Origin: Tamarix chinensis
Taxonomy: Eukaryota > Streptophyta > Magnoliopsida > Caryophyllales > Tamaricaceae
Direction: 5' to 3'
Assembly: GCA_030549775.1 (NCBI GenBank)
Contig: CM060174.1
Span: 67,539,566 to 67,603,565 of the forward strand
DNA length: 64,000 nt
Positions within the stretch are counted from its first letter, which is position 1; every line of letters begins with the position of its first letter. Shown here piece after piece: positions 12,960-25,119 of the stretch. The notes under the pieces are model-generated. The model saw only the letters and a program-made list of their open reading frames with translations. It was not told where the DNA came from and did not search any database. A program made the translations under genes and the position numbers.

Positions 12960-14078
12960 CAGATCCATTGCTCTACATATATAGTATCCGCAATAATCGC
13001 CGTTCTGCAATTGTGGATACTATCAAATGAATTTAGTTAGCTCTCTAACAATTAGATATTAATTCGAATTAAAAAAATATACAAAATAGTTGTCTTTCTA
13101 CCTATCATTATAGGCTCATATTCAAGACTCTTTTGGTCTGGGACATTATTCCCACATCTCCTCTGGTATGCTGTCCGTAGTGCCCTAATAAATAAAGTTG
13201 GATACAAAATATTGTAAGTATATATACCTTAAACAATTAAAGTAGAATATATGCATAAATAAGCTAATAAAGTAAGAAGTGAAAAGTATACTAATATATT
13301 AATAAATTCTTTTCTACCACGACGAGCGCCATTAAAAGGTATGTCATAGGTTCGAAGGGAATCAAACACATAGAATTTATTAAGATCAGGTTGGATGGCG
13401 TACAAAACCCAATGTTTATATGTGAGGTGAAGAATGAGATAAAGCTTGTTGTATCCTTTAATCAAAATGTAATCTGCTAAATAATTTATGTGCCTAGCCT
13501 ATCTTATTGTAGTACCATCAGCTATGTAGTATGGGCATACAAACATAATAGAGGACATTATTCCCTCTATCACAGCATGACTAGCTACCAACCTATGGAT
13601 AACAATAACAATGCATATTTTTTAATAACTGATAACTCATATAAAAGGTCATAAAATTCCAATATAACAAGAAGTACTAAAATCTAAAATATGAAATAAT
13701 ACTTACGTGACATAGATGACAACACTCATGGTTGAAATCCATTCCGTATTATAAATTTCACTTATGTTAATCATCGATACCATATAAGTATCATCGTCCC
13801 TCCCAACATGCTCGAGACGATAATCAATGAAAATATAATTATCCCTGAGGTAGTTTTGGGCATAAAAATATGATAAATCTAGTGCTGGTGGAGGTTAGCT
13901 CTTCTGTGAAGAAGGAATCTTTTGTGGGGCAACTAATTTTTTAGATTTAGCTCTCTTTCCTTTAGCAGTGCCCTCTTTTGTATTGTTCGTTCTACTATTA
14001 CATCTCTTGGTTTTACTGGCAGGAGCATTCTTCTTTTTTGCTTCCTTAATTGATAATACCAAACGAAATATGTACTGA

Positions 14079-14109
<31 letters not shown>

Positions 14110-14760
14110 CGAAAAAGGTATAAACAGTGTAAGTAATAAACAAGGTCTAATAATGATGCCGAATGTCATTACCTCTTCAGTAGTAAGACGTATTTGATTT
14201 GCAAGCCAAGGCACGAAGCTTCCATGAGCTTCTAGACTGTAGCTGCCTCATCACCTTCTTTATAATTAGGCAAGGGCATACTGCCAATGATTGGAGTGTC
14301 AATACTCACTGGCCTTGTATTTAGGGCTAAGTTATACCTATGGACTTTTTGTATTTAGGTACTATGACTGATACGTATGCTTTCTTTTACCAAAAGAGTT
14401 GAAAGATCGTTCGCTAACAAGTCACATTTATGCAAACCCTAAAATAAAATATTACACATTCTTAATTATTCACTGAATACATTTAATAATAAGTCATATT
14501 TTGTAATGCTTACCTCAGGAAGAGAAGAAAGATGTGCATTAGCTTCGCAACTATCTGTAATTCTATTTACATTAGGTATGTGAAGCTGATCATGGTCGAC
14601 TAAATCGGATGGCTTATAGCCTTGAGATTTAATAAATGACAACTCTTGCTCCATTGTTGCCATCTGTTCAAATCCATGTTTAATTACTGGGTGGGATGGC
14701 CTCTTGCTCATCAGTGCTACGAGAACCATGAGATTAACCACACACACTTATTCTCGTAAC
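12960..14760 (-). pseudogene. CACTA-encoded Ulp1-type cysteine protease remnant
   Basis: Exon-like blocks on the minus strand rebuild a C48 (Ulp1/SENP-like) protease of the kind carried by plant CACTA elements. The block at 13229-13465 has KHWVLYAIQPDLNKFYVFDS, which supplies the catalytic His (in HW) and Asp (in FDS). The block near 12985-13015 reads QLQNGDYCGYYICR, which supplies the oxyanion Gln and catalytic Cys in a CGYY context. Upstream, 13690-13900 reads a segment with YIFIDYRLEHVGRDDDTY. A basic Lys-rich segment at 13895-14080 and a segment at 14466-14747 (IKHGFEQMATMEQELSFIKS) belong to the N-terminal half. Stops and apparent introns separate the blocks, and an (AT)n run interrupts one. 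All three catalytic residues survive, but no continuous frame exists. Confidence 0.75.
14076..14110. repeat. (AT)n microsatellite
   Basis: About 16 AT units lie within the CACTA Ulp1 region. Confidence 0.9.
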
Positions 14761-14886
14761 ACCTAATCCAAGACCCTTGTGTCTTTTGGGGTGTTATATA
14801 ATTCCAATAGCCTGGAACACAATGTTATATTAACCCCCCTTCGCAACATTTGACATTTGAAGTTTGTCCTGTAATGTATACAATAT

Positions 14887-14891
14887 ATTTA
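14887..14891. repeat. TSD of solo LTR 1, left copy
   Basis: ATTTA, matched by ATTTA at 30433-30437 immediately after the LTR end. Confidence 0.9.
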
Positions 14892-15739
14892 TGTAATACC
14901 CCGTATTTTTGAAATCCAAATTAATTAAGTTTAATGATTTTATTAGCGTAATTTGATGTAAATAATTAATTATTTTAATTTTGATTCATTTTATGGATTT
15001 ATCAACGATCTCGAATTCATATTTGAATTTAATTAATCGTTGTTGTTGCGAACCATTCTAGATAAATTCGTTCACGACCATAATTTTATTATATTCTTAT
15101 GATTTCGATTTTCGGTTAAAAATATGTATTCCCATTCTTTCTCGTGTTTTGATTTTTAATATTTTAGATTCATTTTCGATTATAACTTCGTTGTGTGATT
15201 ACGACTTTATTTTGGAGTTATATTTCGTTAACGAAATATATTGTTTAAATTATGGAACTTCTGTTTAAATAGTTAAATTTATTTTAATAATTTTATCCAT
15301 AGAAAATATTTCTGACTTTAAATTTATTCATTTTCGGTAATCGTTAATATTTTCGGGAAGTTTTAAATTAAAAAGATTTTTTTGGAAATTATTTATAAAT
15401 ATCTTTCCGAAATTAATTTTCTTCTATTTTATGCTTTTTGATTTATGAAAAACTGATTTCGGAAATTATTTAAATTAGTCTCGGTTTATTCAAATTTGAC
15501 TTAAATATTTTATTCTATACTTTTAAATAATTTTTCGAGGTCTTATAATGTATTTTTGTAAATAATATAAATTTTTCGTTCGTTGGTAAATTCTTCCGAA
15601 AATGTTTATGAAATTCTTTATATAGTTCTTTTATTAATTTTAACCTTTCGGAACCTTACGAAATAATTTTCGTTTAATGAATTTTAGATAAAATCTTCCA
15701 ATAATAATTTTAAACATTTAGTATTTTATTTTATATGAG

Positions 15740-16150
15740 TATTTGTAAAAAAAAAAAGAAAGAAAAAAAAACGAACCCAACCCGACCGGTGCTTCCCGAC
15801 CCCCTCTTCTTTTCCTTTTCTCTCCTCTCCCTTCTATTCTCTTTTTTCCCGTCGATAAACTGCTCTTTGCACCTGAGCCAATCGCAGCCCCATCCGCCTC
15901 CTTCTCCCCAGCTCCCCCTGCTCTACCTCGCCAGCCACTATTAGCCATGACCGCCACCAATGACGTAGCTGGCCCAACCACCGAAAGCTACAGCAACTAG
16001 CAGCCGTAGCAGTAGCAGCAACCAGCAACAACAGAGCACAACAACAGCAACCGTGCAGGTCGCGCCGCGGCCGTCCGGCTCCGGCAAGCCTTGTTGACCA
16101 CCGGCAAGCCACCCTTGGCCTCCGACGAAGCTTCTTCGGCCTTCCTTTAT
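15740..16150 (+). other. C/pyrimidine-rich GC island inside LTR 1
   Basis: A pyrimidine-rich, then GC-rich segment about 850 bp into the LTR. All four plus-strand LTRs have such a segment at the corresponding place. The Pro/Ser/Arg-rich frames on both strands are compositional and show no conserved protein between LTRs. Confidence 0.75.
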
Positions 16151-16179
16151 CTCAATTTGTGTTGGTTTCCTTTGGTATA

Positions 16180-17250
16180 AATTTCTGAAAACCCTAATAT
16201 TGATTTGATTAATTGGGTATGAATTATCTTATGAAAAGCTAAATTGATTGTTTGATTATGTATATATGTGTTGTAAGAATGATTTGGATAGGTTAATTGT
16301 ATGGTTATGTTGGAATTTTGGAAAATAGGATTTTTGGCCGGGTTATGCCCAAATTTTTTGGATTCGCCCAATTTGGTGATTTTGGAATGAATTGATTATA
16401 TAATATGTTTTTAAATGTATCTAATTTCATGTCGGAACTGTCAATTTGAGAAATTTATGCAGAATTTATCAGAATTTAATTTTTAGGTCAAAACTCTTGC
16501 GGATTCAAACTGGATTGTATAATCAGGTGGTTTTATTCAATTGACTATATAATTTACATTAGAATACATTTAATTACATTTTCTAACCGTTAATTTATAT
16601 ATTTTAGCAAGAATTGATCGGATTTGTGTTCTGGGCTCAAAAACCCTAATTGTGCTAAATTGGGTATTTCTTTTATTGGTTTTGATCAATTGATTATTTG
16701 ATATGTTATAAATGTGTTTAATTGCATTTCTAAACATTCAATTTGATTAAATTTATAGAATTTTACCGAATTGTATTTTCGAGCCTAAAACCCTAAATTT
16801 CAAGTGAAATTATGAAATTGGTCATTTGTATTGTTGTTTTTCTAAAATTGAATTTATAGAAATAGTTGAAATGGTATTAAATGTGTTCTAATAGCTTTAA
16901 TTTGAATTACCTGAGTTTGTGTTGTGGGCTTTAAAACCCTAATTTTGAAAATGGATAGTGCTAAATTGGCTACTAGGAAGATTGTTTTGTTGAAATTAAT
17001 TATATAGATTTATTTAAAATTAGTTTAATTGTGTTTAAAACTATCAATTTGAGGTAACCGAAGTGATTTGGTCGATTCGTAGTTTAGGCATTAAAAACCC
17101 TAATCTTCGGGGATGGTTTTATAAAATTGATTTTTGTTATGCGTCTTTTATCTAATTGATTTCTGTCTTTGGGTTTTAAATCATTTAAATTATGTTTTAA
17201 TCTAATCGGTTTGGATTTGGTTCTGTGCAAATGGTTGGTTTACCTATTTA
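16180..17250 (+). repeat. Minisatellite of about 145-160 bp in LTR 1
   Basis: The anchor AAAACCCTAA appears near 16179, 16648, 16790, 16934 and 17093, with a weaker copy near 16490. Each is followed by GTGCTAAATTGG-like and TTTAATTGTGTTT-like blocks. The spacing implies about six or seven diverged units. The other LTRs in the window do not have this repeat. Confidence 0.75.
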
Positions 17251-18491
17251 GTTGTAAAACCTAATGAATAAGTTATTTTTGATAAATTAACTTAGAATCA
17301 ATTATTCTTTCTCGGGCTTTCCAAATTAATTTGAAATGTCCCAAGTGATATGTTTATTAATCCGTTTTGATTTATTTTTAACCTTAAATCTTAATAGAGC
17401 TATGCTTTTGAGTCATAGGTTTTGGACACGTTTTCCAAGAAAAAAGTATTTGTGTCTCTTTTGTGTCGATTTAATTATAATAATTGAATTATTGATTGAT
17501 AGGATAGTTTCTAACTTAGTTTTCAATTTCTATCGGCGATCTAGGAAAGCTCTATTGTGGATCCTCGAGCTAGTGATCTTTCTCTCCCTCTTATCTCGCT
17601 TAGCTAGCTTCGGATTTAAGTAAGTTTCTACTTACCTCCACTTATGGGTGTTTCGTAAGAATGTGGCTAAGAACAACTATGTATGTGTTATGTATCTTGT
17701 GTACCATGTGTTATGCCATGTTGTGTACTTTATGTTTTTAATGACTAATTACTTGTAGCGCAGCTTGGAGCTGAGGTATGTTTATATGAATTCCTTATGA
17801 CATGTGTTTAATGATTGTTCTGCTGTATTTATGATATTTTATGACGTGACCCTCTAGGATATGCATGCTAGGATATTAATAATATGATGTGGGGTAAAAG
17901 GATAAAATGGGGGAAAATGTGGAAGTAAGAACAATTAAGGAAGAGTAGAGTAATGGGTTAAGAGTGGAAATTTAATAAATGAGTGATGAGTATGGGTGCC
18001 TTGGGGTAGTAAGTAATGCTAGGTGAAGAGTAGAGAGATTACTTGTGGGGGAAGAAATGTACTAGGGTTTGGAGTGGCTAACTAGGGTTTTCGATCACCT
18101 ACGAAATCAATGAGTAAAGTGATATGATTTGGGATTGAACCTAAATAAGATGAGGTGTTTGACGATTAATAAATTAAGGGTAGTGAAGTAAGAGGAAGTT
18201 GGGCCACATAGGTCCAATTAGGGTTTTAAGGGAAACCCTAGAGGCTAATAGCGGGTGGAGTTTGATGTCACGAGGTGTTGGGCCTTAACCCACACCCTTA
18301 GGAGTTGGTTTTCATTATGTGTAAGTGTAAAGGGGAATGGATATCGAGGTGTGATAAGGGGCGTAAGAGTCCCAAGATATGGGAAGGGCCCTCCTGGGAG
18401 GATAAGTGTGGATATAGTTAACCATGCATGTCAAGGGTAAAATACTTTCAAATAAGATATGTTAAGACACTAATCACTTAAAGAGGAAGAT

Positions 18492-18643
18492 GTTGAGCCG
18501 GACCCAGACCGGTCCACCAGCAAATAATAGTGGCCAGGAGCCGGGGTTACCCTCGCGACCGGTCCACCAGCTATAATAGTGGCAGGGCATATGCCCTCGT
18601 GACCGTTCCACCGGCTATAATAGTGGGGGATTTCGTGCTCAAC
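18492..18643 (+). repeat. LTR 1, first block of ACCGGTCCACCGG / TAATAGTGG units with complementary arms
   Basis: Three units (starting near 18508, 18558 and 18602) of the form ACCGGTCCACC(A/G)G, then 5-7 nt, then TAATAGTGG. The block is enclosed by GTTGAGC at 18492-18498 and its exact complement GCTCAAC at 18637-18643. See the finding on covarying arms. Confidence 0.85.
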
Positions 18644-18701
18644 AAACCAAACGTAATAACGATAAGACATGGGAAAGACACAAAGTAATTATAGTAAAAC
18701 A

Positions 18702-18853
18702 TCATGTGAGTCAGGGCTAGACCGGTCCACCGACAAATAATAGTGGCAGGGTATGTTACCCTTGTGACCGGTCCACCGACTAAAATAGTGGCAGGGCATG
18801 GCCCTCATGACCATTCCACCGGCTATAATAGTGGGGTTCCTGCACTCACATGA
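18702..18853 (+). repeat. LTR 1, second unit block with complementary arms
   Basis: Three more units (near 18720, 18768 and 18809) are enclosed by TCATGTGAGT at 18702-18711 and its exact complement ACTCACATGA at 18844-18853, a perfect 10-bp pair. Confidence 0.85.
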
Positions 18854-19585
18854 ATTGATAAATACTATGATGTGAATTGACTATATTTACTAGAGATCTA
18901 AAGAATGAGTCTACCCGAACCATAGTCGGCCTTCATTATGTATATTACTACATGCTGCTTATGTGATTGTGGTCATGTAATGAGTTGTCAATAATATGGA
19001 TTATTCCTACCTGAGGCGCATGAGCTACTTTATATTTCGGTCATACCACACTTACATGTTTAAATAAGATATTACATATGTTTCGCATGTTATTATATGT
19101 GTATGGTAGGACTTATGATGTGGGTATTGAGTATGTATAATATTGTATCAACGTAATGCACCATGATTCAATATGCACTTGATGTTATAGTTTACGTCTC
19201 TCCTATAAGATAGGGTATGAGATTTACTCAGTATTGGACCCGTACTGATACTACCTTGGTTGAATGGGTCCTGTGATGATCCACTGATGGTGGGGAGCAG
19301 ACCTTTTGTGCAAGTTTGAGATCGAATATTATATTTGGGTGGAAGGCTTGGTTTGAGAGAGTAGGCAATCCGAAATTTAATCTATCGGGTTTTATCTTGT
19401 TTAACTGTATTCATCTTTGGAAGTTACAAATGTTGTATTTAAAATTTCAAGGGTATTGTAATTGACTTTCAATTTCTCGTACTCTGATAAGCTTTTAAAA
19501 TTCAGATTTATTTCACAGGTTCCGCTGATTCATTCAGCGATGATTTTATTTAGTGAATTGATTTACTTGCCATCTGCCTGTGGAT

Positions 19586-19590
19586 ATCTC
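19586..19590. repeat. TSD of solo LTR 2, left copy
   Basis: ATCTC, matched by ATCTC at 30233-30237. Confidence 0.9.
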
Positions 19591-19959
19591 TGTAATCCCC
19601 CAAAATTTTAAAAGTCTATAATTTACTAAATCACTTTTATTTAGGATAACTTAGTTTTTAAACTTATTTAATTTAATTATTTTTGAGGATTTTACCTTTT
19701 AAATTTATTTAACTTAATTATTTTGTGAATTTTTAAGTATACAAAATTAGATGTGAATGTGTAATAAATTAAAATAAATAATTTGCTATTTTATCACACT
19801 CATTTTATTTAAATAACGTTTCAAACCAACATTTTTTAAAATTTACCTTTTAAACCAATATATATATATATTAAAAAATTTAAAGTTAAATTGTAAAAAA
19901 ATTTATTTATCTACAAAATTACCACAACCTAATTTCCATAAGTTATTCTATCTATTTTC

Positions 19960-21120
19960 TTTTTTTTTTTCTCTCTCCCTCCTCCTCTCTTCCTTTTTAC
20001 CCATTTTCCCCCCCGGTTTGGGCCAGCCCGCAGCCCAAACTTCCATTCCCTTCACGTCCCACGCACGCCAAGCCTAACCACCAGCCCAAGCCGCGACCCT
20101 AACCCTGTGCCCAACCGCCGGTCGGTCCTCTTCTTTTTTTTCTTTTCCTCCCCTGGACCGCCCGGTCCTCCCCCTTTTCCCTTTCCTTCTTCTTCCCCCG
20201 ACCTGCGGCCCAGACTTGCGATACCAGCTTGCAGCCTTGACTCCGCCGGTAGCCACCAGCCCAGCGCCAATCGTCCTCCCCTGCCCTCCTTGTCATTTTC
20301 CTTCCTTTTTTCGACCCCGACCAAGACCATCTCTCCCCTCTCCGCCTGCCCATCTCTTTCCTTTTTTTCTCTCCCCCTCCCCGACCTAATCTGCCATGGC
20401 AGGACTGCACCGCCTGCCACCACCGGCCGGTGGTCCTACCACAGCTGCCCCGCTTGTCCTCTTTCCCTTCGTCATTTCCCCCCTCAATTATCCTATAAAT
20501 GCCCCCCCATTAGCAGCCTGGGTCGAGCTTCCTTTTCGTAGCCCAAAAAACTCTAACCGCTCGCCGCCGCCCATTCAGCCCCTTGTTCGGCCCCTCCAGC
20601 GACCACCACAACAAACGCCGCCCACCGAGACCATCCCTGCACTTCCCTCTACGAAACCAGACCACCATCACCCCTTGCCTCGCCTTGCACGTGCCGCCCC
20701 GGCCGTGCAAAATGGCCAACCCGAGCAGTCCACTCCAGCCCATCGCCGCCCTTTGCGCTGCCTTCCACCGTCAATCCTGCCTCTACCAACACCTCCCTCA
20801 CCCTCCAAAACACCCAGGGTAGCTTCCCCTACCTTCTCACACCTTCATCTCCCCCTGCCTCCCTCTCCTTTTACCTCCCCCATCTTCCACCACCTTCCAC
20901 CACCTTCGGCCGCCGCACCAACCACCGTGCGCCGCCACTCCTAGCTATACCACCACCTTCATTCCACCCCTCTTCACCTGCTGCACCTTCCTCCACCTCA
21001 AACACCCCTCCACTTCCTCTCTCTTAGCCTACATATCCATTTTTCCCCTCTCTTCCTCCTCCACTATTGCCACGCGCCGCCGCCAGTTCCACCACTAACC
21101 TTAGGTGGTACTCCAACTTC
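19960..21120 (+). other. Pyrimidine/GC-rich segment of LTR 2
   Basis: This is C-rich plus-strand sequence beginning with a TTTTTCTCTCTCCCTCC tract, then GGTTTGGGCCAGCCCGCAGC. The frames at 20107-20541, 20396-20944 and 20583-20822 are Pro/Ser-rich, and frames on the opposite strand are Gly/Arg/Lys-rich. That is what such composition yields in every frame. No similarity to a known domain is seen. Confidence 0.75.
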
Positions 21121-21159
21121 CCAGCCCCTAAATTATTTTCTATAAGTGTTAATAATTTT

Positions 21160-21234
21160 ATTTAAAATTACTAGTAATATCCTTAATATTACTATTATTA
21201 TTATTCTTATTATTATTAGTGTTTTATTATCATG

Positions 21235-21287
<53 letters not shown>

Positions 21288-21495
21288 GTATCCTCCTTAT
21301 TTCCTAACCTAATTTCAGAAAATACTTATAACTAGGTTAAACTATTTAAAAGGCTACAACTTTAACATTTAAAATGGTTATTATTATTATTATTATTATG
21401 ATTATTATTATTATTATCATTATTTCTATTACTACTACTAATACTATTATCATTATTATTATTAGTAACAACTTTAGTGTTAATATAGTTATCTC

Positions 21496-21549
<54 letters not shown>

Positions 21550-21813
21550 TACTATTACTTAACCTAACTTTATGATTTTCCTAACCAATAATAATATTAT
21601 CGTTAATAATGGTCTACAACTTTAGGGCTATTATGATTAAGACTTTTCCTCATTTAATATTATTATTATTACTAACCTCACTATTATTCCTACTATTATT
21701 ACTAATGCTAGCTATGGCTTATTATCATTATCTTTACTATTATGGTAAACCTTTTAACCTTTATATTACTATTACCATTTTTACTATCATTGCTATTAGT
21801 ATTATTATTATTA

Positions 21814-21857
<44 letters not shown>

Positions 21858-22097
21858 CATTATTATTATTATTATTAATGCCATTACTATTATTATTATT
21901 TCTACTTAACCCAACTTTATTTCTATTATTCTTGTTATTATTACCATTATCATTATCATTATTTCCTTACTAATATTGTTAATACTAACCTTGTCCTTTA
22001 TCACTTTTATTTATTAATATAAATATTTGGACCCTTATATTATTATTATCATTTCGGTTACTATTATTATTGTTGTTGTTATTATTATTATACTTAA

Positions 22098-22161
<64 letters not shown>

Positions 22162-22620
22162 TAAACCAAAGTTGGCATATTATCATTTTATTTTTAAAGA
22201 AGAAGAATACTTAACCTTAGTATTTTACTATTTAATATTCGAATATTACTAATATTATTCCTAATGTCCTTGTCACTAACATTATTAGTTATTGCTATTA
22301 CTATTATTATTAGTAGTATTATTGTTATTAGTATTATTACTATTATTATTATTATTTCTATTATGGTGACAAAAACATTTGAACCCTTATATTATTATTA
22401 TTCAGAATATAACTTTTATCATTATTGTCTTTAGAAATATTTGTACTTTATTGGTATTGTAATTATTATATTATTATTTTAACCCTAACACTATTATTAG
22501 ACTTAGCCTTAAAAATGCTAGGGTTTCTATCACTATAAGCATTAGCATTACTATTATTATTATTAGTATTATCACTCTTTTGCTATAATTAGTGTTAGTA
22601 CTATTATTAGAAGAATAAAG
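21160..22620 (+). repeat. ATT-rich microsatellite field in LTR 2
   Basis: About 1.4 kb dominated by ATT triplets, with pure runs at about 21236-21287, 21498-21547, 21810-21857 and 22098-22160. Apparent proteins of Ile, Leu or Tyr runs come from reading the triplets and are not genes. Confidence 0.93.
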
Positions 22621-22925
22621 CTATTAGGTTTAATGATATAAGTGTAGCAATAAATATTAAAATAAACATATTTTGACTAGTAATATTTAGCAGACTATTT
22701 TTAAGATAAAAACCCTAGTTTTTGTATAATACTCTCTTTAATAATAATGATCCTAATCTTAGACTAACATAAGGAGTGATGGTACTTTTGAGGGAAACTA
22801 ATACTTAGTATTTTCCCTTTTATAGGTGAATCTAACCAAAACCCTAAGGAGTTGTAGGAGCGTACTCCAAGCCCGGCGTCGCTTTAGGTAAGGATGTAGC
22901 TAAGGCCCATGTGTGTTATGTGACT

Positions 22926-22930
22926 TGTAT
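22926..22930. repeat. TSD of solo LTR 3, left copy
   Basis: TGTAT, matched by TGTAT at 28066-28070. Confidence 0.92.
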
Positions 22931-23259
22931 TGTAATCCCCCAAAAATTTCGAAAACCTATATTTTAATAAATAACTTTATTTGAAATAAAATTAGCTTGT
23001 AAAATTATTTATTTTAATTATTTTATGGATTTTAGAGTATGTAAATTTGGATAAGATTATTTAAAAAATTAAAAATAAATATTTGGCTATTTATCATATT
23101 GTTTTATTTAAATAATTTTCCAAACTAATATTTTACCTACTTTATCCTTTTTAAATTAATATTTTAGATTATAATGAATTAAATTATTAAATTAAATAAT
23201 TTATCAAGAATATTTCATTTTATGATTTTATAAATTAATTTAATTTATTTCCCCTATTT

Positions 23260-24450
23260 TCTCATTTTTCCTTTTTCTTTTCCTTCTCCTTTTTCTCCTT
23301 TTTCTTCTTTCTTCTCTTTTCCTTTTTCTCCTCCTTGGGCCGCCCGCACCGGCCTGCTTCCTTCCTCCCCGCGCAACTGGGCCTTCGGCCCGCTTCTGCC
23401 TCCTTTCCCTCGCTCATGCCTAACGCACGTCCAGCCCGCCCCTCCTTCTTTTCCCCCTGGACCGGCCGGCTGCCTATTTTCTTTTCCTGCGCCGGTCCGC
23501 CCGCCAGTCCCTTTCTTCTTCTCCTCTCTTCTCCTCCCACGCCAGATTCTTTTCTGCCATTGTCGAGTGCCGACCGTCACCCTGCACCTGCCACCACCAC
23601 CTGCTCCCTCTCCCTCTCTCTCTTCCCCCATCGTTTTCCTTCCCTTTTCGAGCCAAACCGGCCCTGGACCACACCCCGCGTGCCCTTGTTTCTTTCCTTC
23701 TTCTTCCCTGTCTTCCCCTGCCACTCGACCACCACCTGCCATCTGCAGCACCGATCGCCGGCCAGTCCTGCCCCTCTCTTCACCCTCTTCTTTTTCTCCA
23801 TCTCCCCAGCCCTCCATTCCCCTCATTTTCGAGCCCTTCTCCTTCCCCGAGCTCCCTTTTCTCTCCTTCCTTCTCCCTCCATTCCCCTCCACGTTTTTTT
23901 TTTATCACCGCCGCCCACCGCCGCCTGCACCACCTCGCCCAGCCCCTACGCCGCCTTCTACCACCGCCTACTACCACCCTGCACCACCACGCCGCCCCTC
24001 GAGCCCTACACTTCCTCCCTTCTCTTCCTCTTCCTTTTTCTTCTCAGTTTTCCCCCTTACCACCGAGCCACCTGCAACCGCCGTTTACGCCGCCGTCCGG
24101 CCACCTCTGCCACCACCCAACCCACCGTTCGACACCCTGCAACCCCCTCTACAACCGCCATGCATTATTTGGCCGAAAACAGCCCTTGAACCCCTCCATT
24201 TTTCCCTCTCCTTTTCCTTCCTTCACAACCCATTCTCCTCGACCCTTCTCGGCAGCCAACTTTGCCGCCTTGCCGCCGCCGTCTCCGCCGCCCTATTCTG
24301 CCGTGAAACCACCCTTAGCCTCCACCTACACCCCCTCTTCACTTCTGCACCATTCCCCTGCCTTAGAACCTCCCCTAACCACCTTCTTTTCTAGCCTAAA
24401 GACCCTAACCCGAAAATGATAAATCTTGCTTCCTTCACCCCTCTTTGAGC
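23260..24450 (+). other. Pyrimidine/GC-rich segment of LTR 3
   Basis: C-rich plus-strand tract with GGGCCGCCCGCACCGGCC near its start. Two long overlapping frames (23335-24189 and 23567-24394) and several opposite-strand frames are open at once and give Pro/Ser-rich or Lys/Arg/Glu/Gly-rich products. I treat them as composition artefacts. Confidence 0.75.
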
Positions 24451-24477
24451 CTTTTCCCTTCTCTTTTCTGCATGAAA

Positions 24478-24501
24478 CTCACGCTGCTCATGCAGCGTGA
24501 G
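24478..24501. repeat. Perfect 10-bp palindromic hairpin in LTR 3
   Basis: CTCACGCTGC at 24478-24487 and GCAGCGTGAG at 24492-24501 pair perfectly around the loop TCAT. Flanking GAA/TTC extends the stem after one mismatch. A decayed counterpart is visible in the minus-strand LTR near 42968-42992. Confidence 0.85.
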
Positions 24502-25119
24502 CTTCCCTTCATTTTAAAAATTATTTGGCTAATTTTTAAGGTATAATGGTATTTTATATTAAGTGTTCTATTAATTAAATTTTTACAAAGTTTTATGCTT
24601 GGTTTCTCATTTCTAACATAAATATGATGGATATTATTTTTAGGTGTTGAGTTTCTAATTATGCTTGGTAAGATTTGATATTTTGCGGGATTAAGGTAAC
24701 CGTTAATCCTCCCTTAAATATATGGAAAAACGTATGCTAGCACATTAGGGGTTTAGTATGATTTTATGCATGTTTGGTGTGCTTAGCATGATACGTATAT
24801 GGTTTCTTATATTGTTTGATAAAAAGGAAAAGCATGATAAATTTTTGTGCCATATGTAGGCATGTTAATTAAGGAAGGTGTTTGATTATTGATGGAAATG
24901 TTAAATGCTTGTTTATGATGTATTATGTTGCTAATGCATGAGTAATATTATTGTCTAAGGGTATTTTAGTAATTTTGCTTATGAAGTATGTAACCTAATG
25001 TAGGTAGTTGCTAATGAGTATTATGTTGAATAATGACATGTTGGTGGACTTAGATGATAAGAATGAAGCACTAATATCATTATTTTATGTAGTGTTAGTA
25101 AATTCATAAAAATGGTGAA

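Noticed and set aside
20107..20944. Pro-rich frames of 144 and 182 codons in LTR 2
   Set aside because: Same composition artefact: overlapping frames, no domain, inside a solo LTR.
21374..22252. Frames of Ile, Leu and Tyr runs
   Set aside because: They are translations of ATT microsatellites.
23335..24394. Two long overlapping frames (284 and 275 codons) on the plus strand of LTR 3
   Set aside because: Both frames and several opposite-strand frames are open at once in very C-rich DNA. The products are Pro/Ser/Phe-rich, and the equivalent frames in the other LTRs encode unrelated sequences.
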